Of a DNA stretch of 13,556 bases, positions 1 through 7,811 are shown piece after piece (position 1 is the stretch's first letter; each line of letters opens with the position of its first letter). The stretch covers positions 1-13,556 of the forward strand of contig CAJMRD010000057.1 in the NCBI GenBank assembly GCA_905215725.1, given 5' to 3'. This DNA is from an uncultured bacterium. GTDB taxonomy: Bacteria > Actinomycetota > Coriobacteriia > Coriobacteriales > Coriobacteriaceae. The position numbers and the translations under genes are program-made. The notes beneath the pieces were generated by a model. The model was not told where the DNA came from, did no database searches, and saw nothing but the letters and a program-made list of their open reading frames with translations.

Positions 1-879
1 GTCAACGTAACCGCCGATGTCATCTACAACGGCCGCGCGGCATACGAGGGCGCTTACGTGCGCCTCGTCGACATCAACGGCAGCGAGGCGAAGCGCCTTA
101 AGCTGCTTGCGGCGATCCAGAACCCCGACTGCGGCTGGTTCTACCGTCGCGGCGCCGACACCTTTAAACAGATCCCAGGCATCCCCATAGCCTACTGGGC
201 CAGTGACGCTCTTCTGGATGCGTTTGGAAACGCAAAACAGCTCAGTGAGTATGGCAAGCCGCGCCAAGGGCTTGCTACTGGCGAGAACGCTCGTTTCGTT
301 CGCGAGTGGTGGGAAGTCGATGATTGCAAGAGCGTCTATTCCTGTGGATCTATTCAAGAGTCGATTGAAAGCGCTTGCAAGTGGTTCCCCTACAACAAGG
401 GCGGCGATTTCCGCAAATGGTACGGAAATAATAGCTCAGTTGTTAACTGGGAGAATGACGGACAGGAGATCCGTAATTACAAAGACCAGAATGGTAGATT
501 GCTTTCCAGGCCACAGAATACAAACTGCTTCTTTAGCCCATCGATTACCTGGTCGAAGATTTCAAGCGGGTCCATTGCGTTTCGTTTTAAGCCTGCTGGG
601 CATATCTTTGATGTGGCGGGCACGAGCGTTTTTAGCGACGAGGAGTCACTCAAGTATCTCCAGGGAGCTTGTAACAGCTCTGTGATCATGCGTGTCGCAA
701 GCATGCTCTCGCCGACGCTTAATTTCGAGGTAGGCCAAATCGCAACCTACCCGATCATTCAGAACGAGGAACAGGAGCCGTTGGTCAACGACATGGTCGA
801 CTCGTGCCGCGAACTATCAAAAACCGATTGGGATTCGCTTGAAACCTCTTGGGATTTCAAACATAACCCTTTGGTGTAG
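1..879 (+). CDS. pglX: PglX/BrxX adenine methyltransferase, N-terminal part (5' end outside window)
   Basis: Frame 1 is open from base 1 and runs to TAG at 877-879, so this is the tail of a longer gene; the GTG at 58 is not a real start. BREX type 1 PglX methylates adenine in a non-palindromic host motif to mark self DNA and is also needed for phage exclusion. The visible part carries the target-recognition region, with family-typical strings such as GWFYRR, FKQIPGIPIAYW, FRKWYG, FFSPSITWSKISSG and FEVGQIATYPII, and ends with SWDFKHNPLV. The catalytic methyltransferase motifs lie upstream, outside the window. In intact relatives the protein continues past this point for about 300 residues; here it stops and the remainder reappears at 1667-2635. 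Base composition drops in the middle of the fragment, as is common in variable recognition domains. The assignment rests on recalled family sequence and on pglZ and brxL downstream. Confidence 0.88.
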   Translation, partial: VNVTADVIYNGRAAYEGAYVRLVDINGSEAKRLKLLAAIQNPDCGWFYRRGADTFKQIPGIPIAYWASDALLDAFGNAKQLSEYGKPRQGLATGENARFVREWWEVDDCKSVYSCGSIQESIESACKWFPYNKGGDFRKWYGNNSSVVNWENDGQEIRNYKDQNGRLLSRPQNTNCFFSPSITWSKISSGSIAFRFKPAGHIFDVAGTSVFSDEESLKYLQGACNSSVIMRVASMLSPTLNFEVGQIATYPIIQNEEQEPLVNDMVDSCRELSKTDWDSLETSWDFKHNPLV

Positions 880-888
880 GTGCTGGTT

Positions 889-1545
889 ATGGACAAAGCC
901 TGTATATCTTCATTTCATATGTCTCTGCATGAATCTAGCTATTGGACTCCGGATGAGATTTCTTCTATTTGGGATTTCTTTGTGACTAAATCTGTAGCTA
1001 ACTCTGCTTCTCAAAGAAGAACCGCCTCTGATTATGGATTGAAACAATTGCCATTCGATACTCTTCTTGAGTATGAAGGGGTGCCTTCCGGGAAGCGTGA
1101 ATTACTTATGGCTGATAATCTTGGAGATGTGATTGAGGAATATGGATTTAAAACAACTGTAAATCAAAAGTCGGCTGATGGAGTTAAACAAGAGATTGAA
1201 GCTCCGATTGATATCGTTAGTCCGAGGGTCCTCTGTATTCAACCTTATACAATCTCTGGTCGCAAGGGTCCCGAACCTAAAGACTCAGGTAAAGGAATGA
1301 CTTTACTAACTCATATCCGCAATTCACTTGCACATGGGTGTACGTATTACTTCCCTAATGGAATGATGCTTCTCGAGGATAAAGCTGGTGGTTCAAGTGG
1401 AAAAACGACTGCCATGATGCTTCTGCCTCAAAAGGCGTTTACCGACTGGATAAAGGCGATTGATATTGACGCTCGTTTTTATTTTAAGGACGCTGGCAGA
1501 GGCGAATTTGAAAAGCTCATTCATAGAAAGAGCAATAAACACTAG
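889..1545 (+). CDS. HEPN-like protein inserted within pglX
   Basis: This 218-residue ORF follows the pglX stop almost directly. A GTG at 880 abuts the TAG; the ATG at 889 is chosen because it is the first ATG, but no good Shine-Dalgarno is visible, so translation may be coupled to pglX. Residues 144-149 read RNSLAH, the R-x4-H motif (polar residue after R) that is the catalytic signature of HEPN ribonucleases; it sits in a context (HIRNSLAHG, then a tyrosine/phenylalanine stretch) resembling the pEK499_p136-type HEPN family. HEPN proteins often act as RNA-cutting toxins in defence and toxin-antitoxin systems; that role here is inference. Composition is foreign: in 961-1020 only 21 of 60 bases are G or C by hand count, against 40 of 60 in 6481-6540 within brxL. 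No signal peptide or membrane segment is apparent. No separate antitoxin gene is visible beside it. Confidence 0.72.
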   Translation: MDKACISSFHMSLHESSYWTPDEISSIWDFFVTKSVANSASQRRTASDYGLKQLPFDTLLEYEGVPSGKRELLMADNLGDVIEEYGFKTTVNQKSADGVKQEIEAPIDIVSPRVLCIQPYTISGRKGPEPKDSGKGMTLLTHIRNSLAHGCTYYFPNGMMLLEDKAGGSSGKTTAMMLLPQKAFTDWIKAIDIDARFYFKDAGRGEFEKLIHRKSNKH

Positions 1546-1595
1546 GGAATTAATAAACGACGCGCTTTAATCCGTAAAGAATTTAAATCTGTTAA

Positions 1596-1624
1596 TTGTT
1601 TAGCTGGCTAGTGCAAATTTTAAA
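1596..1624 (+). promoter_or_regulatory. weak candidate promoter before the C-terminal pglX ORF
   Basis: TTGTTT (1596-1601) and TTTAAA (1619-1624) are separated by 17 bases, a sigma70-like arrangement with imperfect boxes. It lies in the AT-rich tail of the insert, where such matches arise easily by chance. If real, it would let pglX-C, pglZ and brxL be expressed apart from the upstream genes. Confidence 0.2.
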
Positions 1625-1634
1625 TTTGCATAGC
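1607..1634. repeat. AT-rich palindrome between HEPN gene and pglX C-terminal ORF
   Basis: Perfect 9-base arms TGCAAATTT (1612-1620) and AAATTTGCA (1622-1630) flank a single T. They are extended by GCTA (1607-1610) and TAGC (1631-1634), with one unpaired G at 1611. It is not followed by a T-run, so it is a poor intrinsic terminator. It could be a repressor operator, since it overlaps the weak promoter candidate, or an end structure of the inserted segment. Confidence 0.5.
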
Positions 1635-1666
1635 CGCACTTTTCAACAAAGAAAGGGCGGTCTGTC

Positions 1667-2635
1667 ATGGCCACTTTACTTCAAGATAAATACGAGGCTC
1701 GCAAGGCCGAAGTCAATGCTCGCTTTGAGCAGCTTCGCGCCAACGAGGAGGAACTCAACCGGATTTTTGCCAAGATCTACAACATGGAGGGAGAGGTGCC
1801 CATCGAGGTCGAGGACAAGTACGTCTCGGTGGCGCGCATCTTCGATACGGCAGAAGAGATTCCGGAGAGCTACAAGGGCAACAAGTACGTGCGCACCAAG
1901 CGCGACGAGATCGCCTCGCTCATAAGCTATGCCGTGGGCTGCATGTTTGGCCGCTATTCGCTGGATGTGGACGGGCTGGTCCTGGCCGATCAGGGCGCCA
2001 CAGTCGATGACTATCTGGCCAAGATGCCCAACCCTGATCATGTGACCTTTATGCCCGATAGCGATAACGTGCTGCCCATTACCGATGACGAGTACTTTGA
2101 CGACGACATCGTGCGCTACTTTATCGACTTTGTGCGCACCGTGTATGGCAAGGAGACGCTCGAGCAGAACCTGGCCTTTATTGCCGAGGCGCTCGGCGGC
2201 AGGGGTACCTCGCGCGAGGTAATCCGCACCTACTTTTTGAAGGACTTCTTTAAGGACCACTGCCAGACCTATAAGAAGCGTCCCATCTACTGGCTGTTCG
2301 ACAGTGGCAAAAAGAACGGCTTCAAGTGCCTTGTTTACATGCATCGCTATCAGCCCGACCTGTTGGCTCGCATCCGCACCGACTATGTGCATGAGCAGCA
2401 GGAGCGCTACCGTGCCCAGATCGGCTATGCCAACGATGCCCTTGCTGGTGCCGAGCGCGGCGAGCGCGTGCGCTTGGACAAGCGCGTCAAAAAGCTTAAC
2501 GACCAGCTCAAAGAGACCATTGGCTACGAGGAGAAACTGCACCACTTGGCAGACCAGATGATTAAGATCGACCTGGATGACGGCGTCAAGGTCAACTACG
2601 CCAAGTTTCAGGATGTGCTAGCAAAGATTAAGTAA
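1667..2635 (+). CDS. pglX: PglX/BrxX C-terminal part as a separate ORF
   Basis: A 322-residue ORF that matches only the C-terminal region of BREX type 1 PglX: RANEEELNRIFAKIY near residues 24-40, ISYAVGCMFGRYSLDVDG at 86-103, SREVIRTYFLKDFFKDHC, and RPIYWLFDSGKKNGFK from residue 205. Family proteins carry these strings after the SWDF-HPL segment that ends the ORF at 1-879, so the two together make one PglX. The start at ATG 1667 has an upstream purine-rich GAAAGGG (1651-1657) as ribosome binding site, and an in-frame TAG at 1631-1633 excludes a longer reading. The ORF is in a different frame from the first part, so simple readthrough cannot rejoin them. It is GC-rich like the rest of the operon, undamaged over its whole length, and followed 23 bases later by pglZ. 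It may work as a split subunit or be a still-intact remnant. Confidence 0.85.
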   Translation: MATLLQDKYEARKAEVNARFEQLRANEEELNRIFAKIYNMEGEVPIEVEDKYVSVARIFDTAEEIPESYKGNKYVRTKRDEIASLISYAVGCMFGRYSLDVDGLVLADQGATVDDYLAKMPNPDHVTFMPDSDNVLPITDDEYFDDDIVRYFIDFVRTVYGKETLEQNLAFIAEALGGRGTSREVIRTYFLKDFFKDHCQTYKKRPIYWLFDSGKKNGFKCLVYMHRYQPDLLARIRTDYVHEQQERYRAQIGYANDALAGAERGERVRLDKRVKKLNDQLKETIGYEEKLHHLADQMIKIDLDDGVKVNYAKFQDVLAKIK

Positions 2636-2658
2636 CTGCAGATACGGTAAGGATATTC

Positions 2659-5367
2659 ATGCCCAAGATCGATGTAGAAGAACAGCTCAAGTTGCGGTTT
2701 TTGCAACCGTTGCTCGCATGCATGCCCCGCCGTGTGGTGGTTTGGCACGATGCGGACGGCGAGTTTGCTCCTGAGTTTGAACGTTTGGCCGCCGAGGGCT
2801 TCGACGGTGCGGGGACTGATGACAGCGTTATGCCCGCTCACGGTGACTTTGAGCGCCCAGTGCGGTTTGTTGAAGCCTGCGAGGGCCGCATGTTTGCCGT
2901 CAAGAAGCTCGTCAACCGCGATGACCTTGTGAGCGATATCTTGCTGTATCGCCGTTGCCCGCGCGGCAGGCTTGAGGGTGATTGGCTTGCCGATGTTGAG
3001 CTGTATGCCGATCAGTTCCAGACTGACTATCTTTCGCTTTTGGCCGATCAGCTAGGCATCGAGAATATCGACGCCGTGCGCGAGAGCCTGCGCGAGCACA
3101 AGACGTTCTTTGATGCCAAGACCCGCTGCGCTAAGTTTGCCGCGTGTGTTCCGCATGCCTCGAGCGCATCCGATATCGAACTCGGCATCCTTACGGTGAT
3201 TTTTGGCGGTAAAGAGCTTGGTGACGCGCGCCCCGCGTTTGTGCTGCGTGGCTGTATGACCATGCTGCTGCACGAGGGTCCCGAGGCGCTGGCCGAGTTG
3301 GTGGACAAGTACTGCGTGCATGATGTACTCTCTGCCTTCATCGTGCGTTGCTATGGGTTTGATGGGCCGCTTTACGAGCGTGACTCATTGCTTATGCTTG
3401 CATCCCATGTGCTCCTTACGGCGGCATCCACCGCGCTTCCCGAGGGAGCGCTCAAGGGGCTTGAGAGCCATGTGGCTCCCGCCTACGGGCCCTATTGCCT
3501 TGAGGCGGTGCGTACGTGGGACCAGACCGCCGATACCCAGGCATCGAGCGAGGACCTATTTGAGATTTGCCGTTTGGTTGAGGACGCCCGCGGACTCTTT
3601 GCACGGTTCGAGACCTTGCCGATCGATGTGCTGACCTCGCTTGATGTGTTTCCGTGCGTCAATGAGGCTGTGCTCTCGCAGCTGTTCTGCTCGTTTGCGC
3701 AAGGTGCAGACCGTGTTGAGGATGCGCGTGCCTTTGTGGCGCGTCGCTGCGACCTAAGCTGGTACCGTCGTGTCGAGAGCTACTTTGACCTGCTTGTCGC
3801 TGTGGCCGATATGTGCGCGTTTAGGCAGACGCACGCGGGCGGGTTCCATCTGGCGCGGTCCCAGCAGGTGTGGGATGCCTATTCGTCCGATTGGTATGCC
3901 ATGGACGCTGCCTATCGCCATATGTGCACCGCGTATCTGCGGGCACGCTCCGTCGAGTGCGATGCGCTCGAGGAACCTGCCCGCGCCGTGGCGGACTGGG
4001 CGGAGAATCTCTACAGCAACTGGTTCTTGGCGGATGCCAATGCCTGCTGGGCGGCTGCTGCGCAAGGGGAGTGGGCCGATTGCGGCTACATCGATGGTCC
4101 CGCACGGCAGGATGAGTTTTACTGGCATGTGCTGCCCGCCTTTGTGGGTTCTGCCAAAACAACGGTCGTTATCGTGAGCGATGCGCTGCGCTATGAGGTT
4201 GCCCGCGACGTTGCGGCGCTGCTCGAGCGCGAACGCGGCGGCAACGTCAAGGTTTCTAGCATGCAGGCGGTCTTTCCCTCCATTACCGAGGTGGGCATGC
4301 CTGCGCTGCTGCCGCACCAGGTGCTTGAGCTTGCAGAGGATGGCGCGTTTGTGTTGGCTGACGGCATGCCCACTGCGACGACTCCGCAGCGCGAGGCCGT
4401 ACTTACCCACGTTGAGCCCACGGCCCGCGCTTTGCGCTCGAGCGCATACCTCAACATGGCGGGAACCGAGCGCAAAGCGCTGCTCAAAGACTCCAGGCTC
4501 GTTTATCTCTACCACAACAAGATCGACGCCACGGGCGAGAAGGCAGCTACGCAGGATGACGTTTTCGATGCCTGCGCGGACACCGTGGAGGAACTTGCCG
4601 CGTTGGCGCGCCGCGTGTGCACCGACGCCCCGGGCGCGCGTGTTGTTATAACGGCGGATCACGGCTTCATCTACACGCGTCGTGAGCTCAACGAGTGCCA
4701 GATGCTCGGCAAGCCAGACCTACCCTTCCTTGACGCTCCTGTCATGCACGGCAAGCGTCATCTGGTGGTGCCCAACGAGGCCGTGGGCGAGCTTTCGGAC
4801 GAGGTGCGTGGGGTGTTTGTTAATGTTAACATGGGACGTTTGGGCGCCGGTTTTGAGGGGTTTGCCCCGCGCGAGAACGTGCACTTCAAGCGTCCCGGCG
4901 GCACTAACAACTACGTCCACGGCGGCATGAGCCTGCAGGAGCTCTGCGTGCCCGTTATCGGTTTTTGGCGTGCGCGCTCGGGTTCCAAGGACTTTGTCGA
5001 CACGCGCGCGGCGACGCTGCGCGTACTAAGTGAGGGACGCCGAGTGACCAACTCGCTCTTCTCGGTCAACTTGATCCAGGAAGAACCCGCCCAAGGCAAG
5101 GTCTTGCCGTGCGAGTATGAGCTGGTGTTTACCGACGCAAGCGGCAACGAGGTGAGCGATACAGTCAAGGCGCATGCCAACAAGACTTCTGCTAACTCGC
5201 AGGAGCGCGTGGTGCATGCCAAGTTTGCGCTGCGTGCAGCGGATGGATTCTCGGCCAAGGGTCCGTACTATCTGGTCTGCCGCGAGCGTGAAACGGGCAA
5301 GATCGTTTGGCGCGAGACGTATACCATCGCTGTTTCGTTTGCCCCTGTTGCTGATTTTGGTTTTTAG
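2659..5367 (+). CDS. pglZ: BREX protein PglZ, alkaline phosphatase superfamily
   Basis: A 902-residue protein, close to the usual length of BREX type 1 PglZ, an essential part of the defence complex. The alkaline-phosphatase-type metal site is visible as VIVSDALRYE (D508, R511, E513) and VITADHGF (D667, H668), two hallmark strings of the PglZ domain. The region before about residue 450 is helical and variable, and the C-terminal 200 residues look beta-rich. PglZ is thought to act with PglX and BrxC; its exact substrate is not settled. The ATG at 2659 is preceded by AAGGA (2649-2653). Its stop codon TAG (5365-5367) overlaps the AGGAG ribosome binding site of brxL, which indicates tight co-translation. 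Nothing suggests damage. Confidence 0.93.
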   Translation: MPKIDVEEQLKLRFLQPLLACMPRRVVVWHDADGEFAPEFERLAAEGFDGAGTDDSVMPAHGDFERPVRFVEACEGRMFAVKKLVNRDDLVSDILLYRRCPRGRLEGDWLADVELYADQFQTDYLSLLADQLGIENIDAVRESLREHKTFFDAKTRCAKFAACVPHASSASDIELGILTVIFGGKELGDARPAFVLRGCMTMLLHEGPEALAELVDKYCVHDVLSAFIVRCYGFDGPLYERDSLLMLASHVLLTAASTALPEGALKGLESHVAPAYGPYCLEAVRTWDQTADTQASSEDLFEICRLVEDARGLFARFETLPIDVLTSLDVFPCVNEAVLSQLFCSFAQGADRVEDARAFVARRCDLSWYRRVESYFDLLVAVADMCAFRQTHAGGFHLARSQQVWDAYSSDWYAMDAAYRHMCTAYLRARSVECDALEEPARAVADWAENLYSNWFLADANACWAAAAQGEWADCGYIDGPARQDEFYWHVLPAFVGSAKTTVVIVSDALRYEVARDVAALLERERGGNVKVSSMQAVFPSITEVGMPALLPHQVLELAEDGAFVLADGMPTATTPQREAVLTHVEPTARALRSSAYLNMAGTERKALLKDSRLVYLYHNKIDATGEKAATQDDVFDACADTVEELAALARRVCTDAPGARVVITADHGFIYTRRELNECQMLGKPDLPFLDAPVMHGKRHLVVPNEAVGELSDEVRGVFVNVNMGRLGAGFEGFAPRENVHFKRPGGTNNYVHGGMSLQELCVPVIGFWRARSGSKDFVDTRAATLRVLSEGRRVTNSLFSVNLIQEEPAQGKVLPCEYELVFTDASGNEVSDTVKAHANKTSANSQERVVHAKFALRAADGFSAKGPYYLVCRERETGKIVWRETYTIAVSFAPVADFGF

Positions 5368-5378
5368 GAGTGTGCCCT

Positions 5379-7745
5379 ATGTTTGATAGCCATGACGACG
5401 ATCTGTGGGAAGTTCCCTCGATTGATGTGGATGTGCCGGTGGAGGGTGTGGTGCCTGTGGAGGCCGCGCCTGCTGCGGAGGCCCCGGCGACTGAGGCTGT
5501 TGCGCCTGCCCCGGAGCCGGTTGCTGCCGCGCCCGTTGAGGCTGCGGTGAACGCCGAGGACGAATTCTCGACCGACGGTTATGATCAGGCTGTGGCCGAG
5601 GCTCCCGAGGACGACGGCTACGACATGGATGGGTTGGACGGCAAGCTGCTTGAGCACTTTGCTGGCAAGATCGTGCGCAAGGACCTGACGGCCCTTATGA
5701 AGCGCGGCGCCAACGTGCCCACCTTTGTGCTGGAGTACCTGCTGGGTATGTACTGCTCAACCGACGACGAGGAAGCCGTGGCAGAGGGCCTGGGCCGTAT
5801 CCGCAGGATCCTCACCGATAACTACGTGCGTCCCGACGAGTCCGAGCGCATTAAGTCCAAGATCCGCGAGCTGGGTCGTTTTACCATCATCGACAAGGTG
5901 ACGGCCAAGCTCGACGAGTACAAAGACATCTATGTGGCGTCGTTTGCCAATCTGACCATCGAGCCTTTTGTGATGCCGGCCGAGTACGTGCGCGACTATT
6001 CCAAGATTCTGCAGGGTGGCATTTGGTGCATTATGAGCATCGAGTATCGCCATCCCGTGGATGAGGAAGACGAGTTTGGCATGGAGGTCTTTGGCGACGA
6101 TGCGCCGCGCCGCTCCAAGGCCAAGCGCAAAAAGCGCGGACCCGAGGACTCTCCGTTTAGTGTGGCGTCGCTCACTCCCATCCAGATGCCCAATCTGGAC
6201 CTGGATGCCATGATCGACGAGCGTCAGTACTTTACGCGCGACGAGTGGCTCAATATGCTGCTGCGCTCGGCTGGCTACGAACCCAGCGAGCTTTCCGAGA
6301 AAGAGCGCCTCCACTTTATCGAGCGCATGGTGCCGCTTATCGAGCGCAACTACAACCTGTGCGAACTGGGTCCCCGCGGCACCGGCAAGAGCCATATCTA
6401 CAAAGAGGTCTCGCCTTACGCAATCTTGCTTTCGGGCGGCCAGACCACCACGGCCAACCTGTTCGGCCGCATGAACTCCATGCGCGCCGATCGCGTGGGC
6501 TTGGTGGGCCATTGGGATTGCGTGACGTTCGACGAGGTCGCCGGCATGCGCTTTAAGGACACCAACGCCGTGCAGATCATGAAGGACTACATGGCCAGCG
6601 GCAGCTACGCGCGTGGCCGCGACCAGATTAACGCCGATGCCTCCATGGTCTTTGAGGGCAACATCAACGACACCGTGCAAAACGTCCTTAAGACCACGCA
6701 CCTGTTTGACCCGTTCCCGCCGGAGTTCAACAACGATTCGGCCTTCTTCGACCGTATCCACTATTACCTGCCGGGCTGGGAGATTCCCAAGATGCGGTCG
6801 AGCCTGCTGACCGGGCATTATGGCCTGATCACCGACTGCCTGTCGGAGTTTTGCAAGGAGATGCGCCGCAAGGACTTTACGCACCATATCGACCGTTACT
6901 TCCGCTTTAACAGCGACTTTAACAAGCGCGACGAGATCGCCGTGCGCAAGACCTTTAGCGGCCTGGCCAAGCTCCTGTTCCCCGACGAAGCCATGGACAA
7001 GGACGACGTGCGCTGGCTGTTGGATTACGCCATCGAGGGCCGTCGCCGCGTAAAGGAGCAGCTCAAGATTATGGCGGGCGTCGAGTTTATCGACGTTAAC
7101 CTGGGCTATATGGATGCCGACAACCCGCAGGATGTGCATGTGGTGCGCGTGCCCGAGCAGAGCGAGGACACGCTGATTCCCGACGGGCCGCTGCTGTCCG
7201 GCCACGTGTTTGGCGTGGGCAGGTCGCAGGGCGGCGAGGTTGCCGTGTACAAGCTGGAGAATAAGGCCGTTGCCGGCGAGTGCAAGTTTAAGCACGAGGG
7301 CGTGGCCTTTAACAAGCCGGTGCGCGATACGCTGGAAGCCGCGTTCGACAACTTTGTGAACCTGGCGAACCGCGTGGCGCCGGGCATGCACATTGGCTCC
7401 AAGGATTATCTGCTGTTCTACAACGACCTGCAGAGCAAGGGCCTGTCCGAGGAAGTTTCGCTCGCCGAGTTTGTGGGCCTTTGCTCTGCGGCGTGCAACC
7501 GCCCGGTGATGCCCGCGCTGGCGATTCCGGGAATCTTGCGCATGTCGGGTTCTATGGACGAGATCCGAGGGCTCGAGGACATTATGCGCGTGGCCAAAAA
7601 CGCCGGCGCCAAGCGCGTGATTTTGCCGCTGAGCGCCATCGCGGGCTTGCAGAGTGTTTCGTCCGAGATTATTTCGGGACTGAGTCCGGTGTTCTACATG
7701 GATGGTGACCCGGTTGATGCCGCGAAGAAGGCGCTGGATCTGTAG
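5379..7745 (+). CDS. brxL: BREX protein BrxL, AAA+ ATPase with Lon-like C-terminal domain
   Basis: 788 residues from ATG 5379, chosen because AGGAG at 5366-5370 sits 8 bases upstream; an in-frame GTG at 5370 overlaps that site and is unlikely. The usual BrxL start (LDGKLLEHFAGKIVRKDLT) appears only after about 80 residues of an Ala/Pro/Glu-rich acidic leader. The Walker A is GPRGTGKS at 331-338 and the Walker B is CVTFDE ending D385-E386. A basic run RRSKAKRKKRG lies near 244-254. A Lon-protease-like fold follows from about residue 600 (GGEVAVY, then GLEDIMRVAKNAGAKRVILP near the end); the lysine expected in the GLKEK part of classical Lon is not there (GLEDI), so proteolytic activity is doubtful. 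In BREX, BrxL is required for defence and related proteins assemble as DNA-binding AAA+ rings. Confidence 0.93.
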   Translation: MFDSHDDDLWEVPSIDVDVPVEGVVPVEAAPAAEAPATEAVAPAPEPVAAAPVEAAVNAEDEFSTDGYDQAVAEAPEDDGYDMDGLDGKLLEHFAGKIVRKDLTALMKRGANVPTFVLEYLLGMYCSTDDEEAVAEGLGRIRRILTDNYVRPDESERIKSKIRELGRFTIIDKVTAKLDEYKDIYVASFANLTIEPFVMPAEYVRDYSKILQGGIWCIMSIEYRHPVDEEDEFGMEVFGDDAPRRSKAKRKKRGPEDSPFSVASLTPIQMPNLDLDAMIDERQYFTRDEWLNMLLRSAGYEPSELSEKERLHFIERMVPLIERNYNLCELGPRGTGKSHIYKEVSPYAILLSGGQTTTANLFGRMNSMRADRVGLVGHWDCVTFDEVAGMRFKDTNAVQIMKDYMASGSYARGRDQINADASMVFEGNINDTVQNVLKTTHLFDPFPPEFNNDSAFFDRIHYYLPGWEIPKMRSSLLTGHYGLITDCLSEFCKEMRRKDFTHHIDRYFRFNSDFNKRDEIAVRKTFSGLAKLLFPDEAMDKDDVRWLLDYAIEGRRRVKEQLKIMAGVEFIDVNLGYMDADNPQDVHVVRVPEQSEDTLIPDGPLLSGHVFGVGRSQGGEVAVYKLENKAVAGECKFKHEGVAFNKPVRDTLEAAFDNFVNLANRVAPGMHIGSKDYLLFYNDLQSKGLSEEVSLAEFVGLCSAACNRPVMPALAIPGILRMSGSMDEIRGLEDIMRVAKNAGAKRVILPLSAIAGLQSVSSEIISGLSPVFYMDGDPVDAAKKALDL

Positions 7746-7811
7746 GAGTGCGGGCTTGCGTGCGCGTGGGCCCGCGGGTGTGTTGGCGTGTTCGAGTAGG
7801 GAGGCCTTGCC

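Noticed and set aside
870..1667. Insertion sequence as the cause of the pglX split
   Set aside because: No transposase, terminal inverted repeats or flanking direct repeats could be found at the two junctions; the insert contains one HEPN-like gene only.
1676..2545. 289-codon minus-strand frame opposite the pglX C-terminal ORF
   Set aside because: The + strand translation matches PglX closely; the antisense product is a low-information Val/Leu/His/Ala-rich sequence.
1..2640. Phase-variable inversion of pglX as in some lactobacilli
   Set aside because: No inverted pglX copy, flanking recombination repeats or tyrosine recombinase gene is visible in the window.
3754..4662. 302-codon minus-strand frame opposite pglZ
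   Set aside because: Same composition effect; overlaps the PglZ metal-site coding region and shows no recognisable features.
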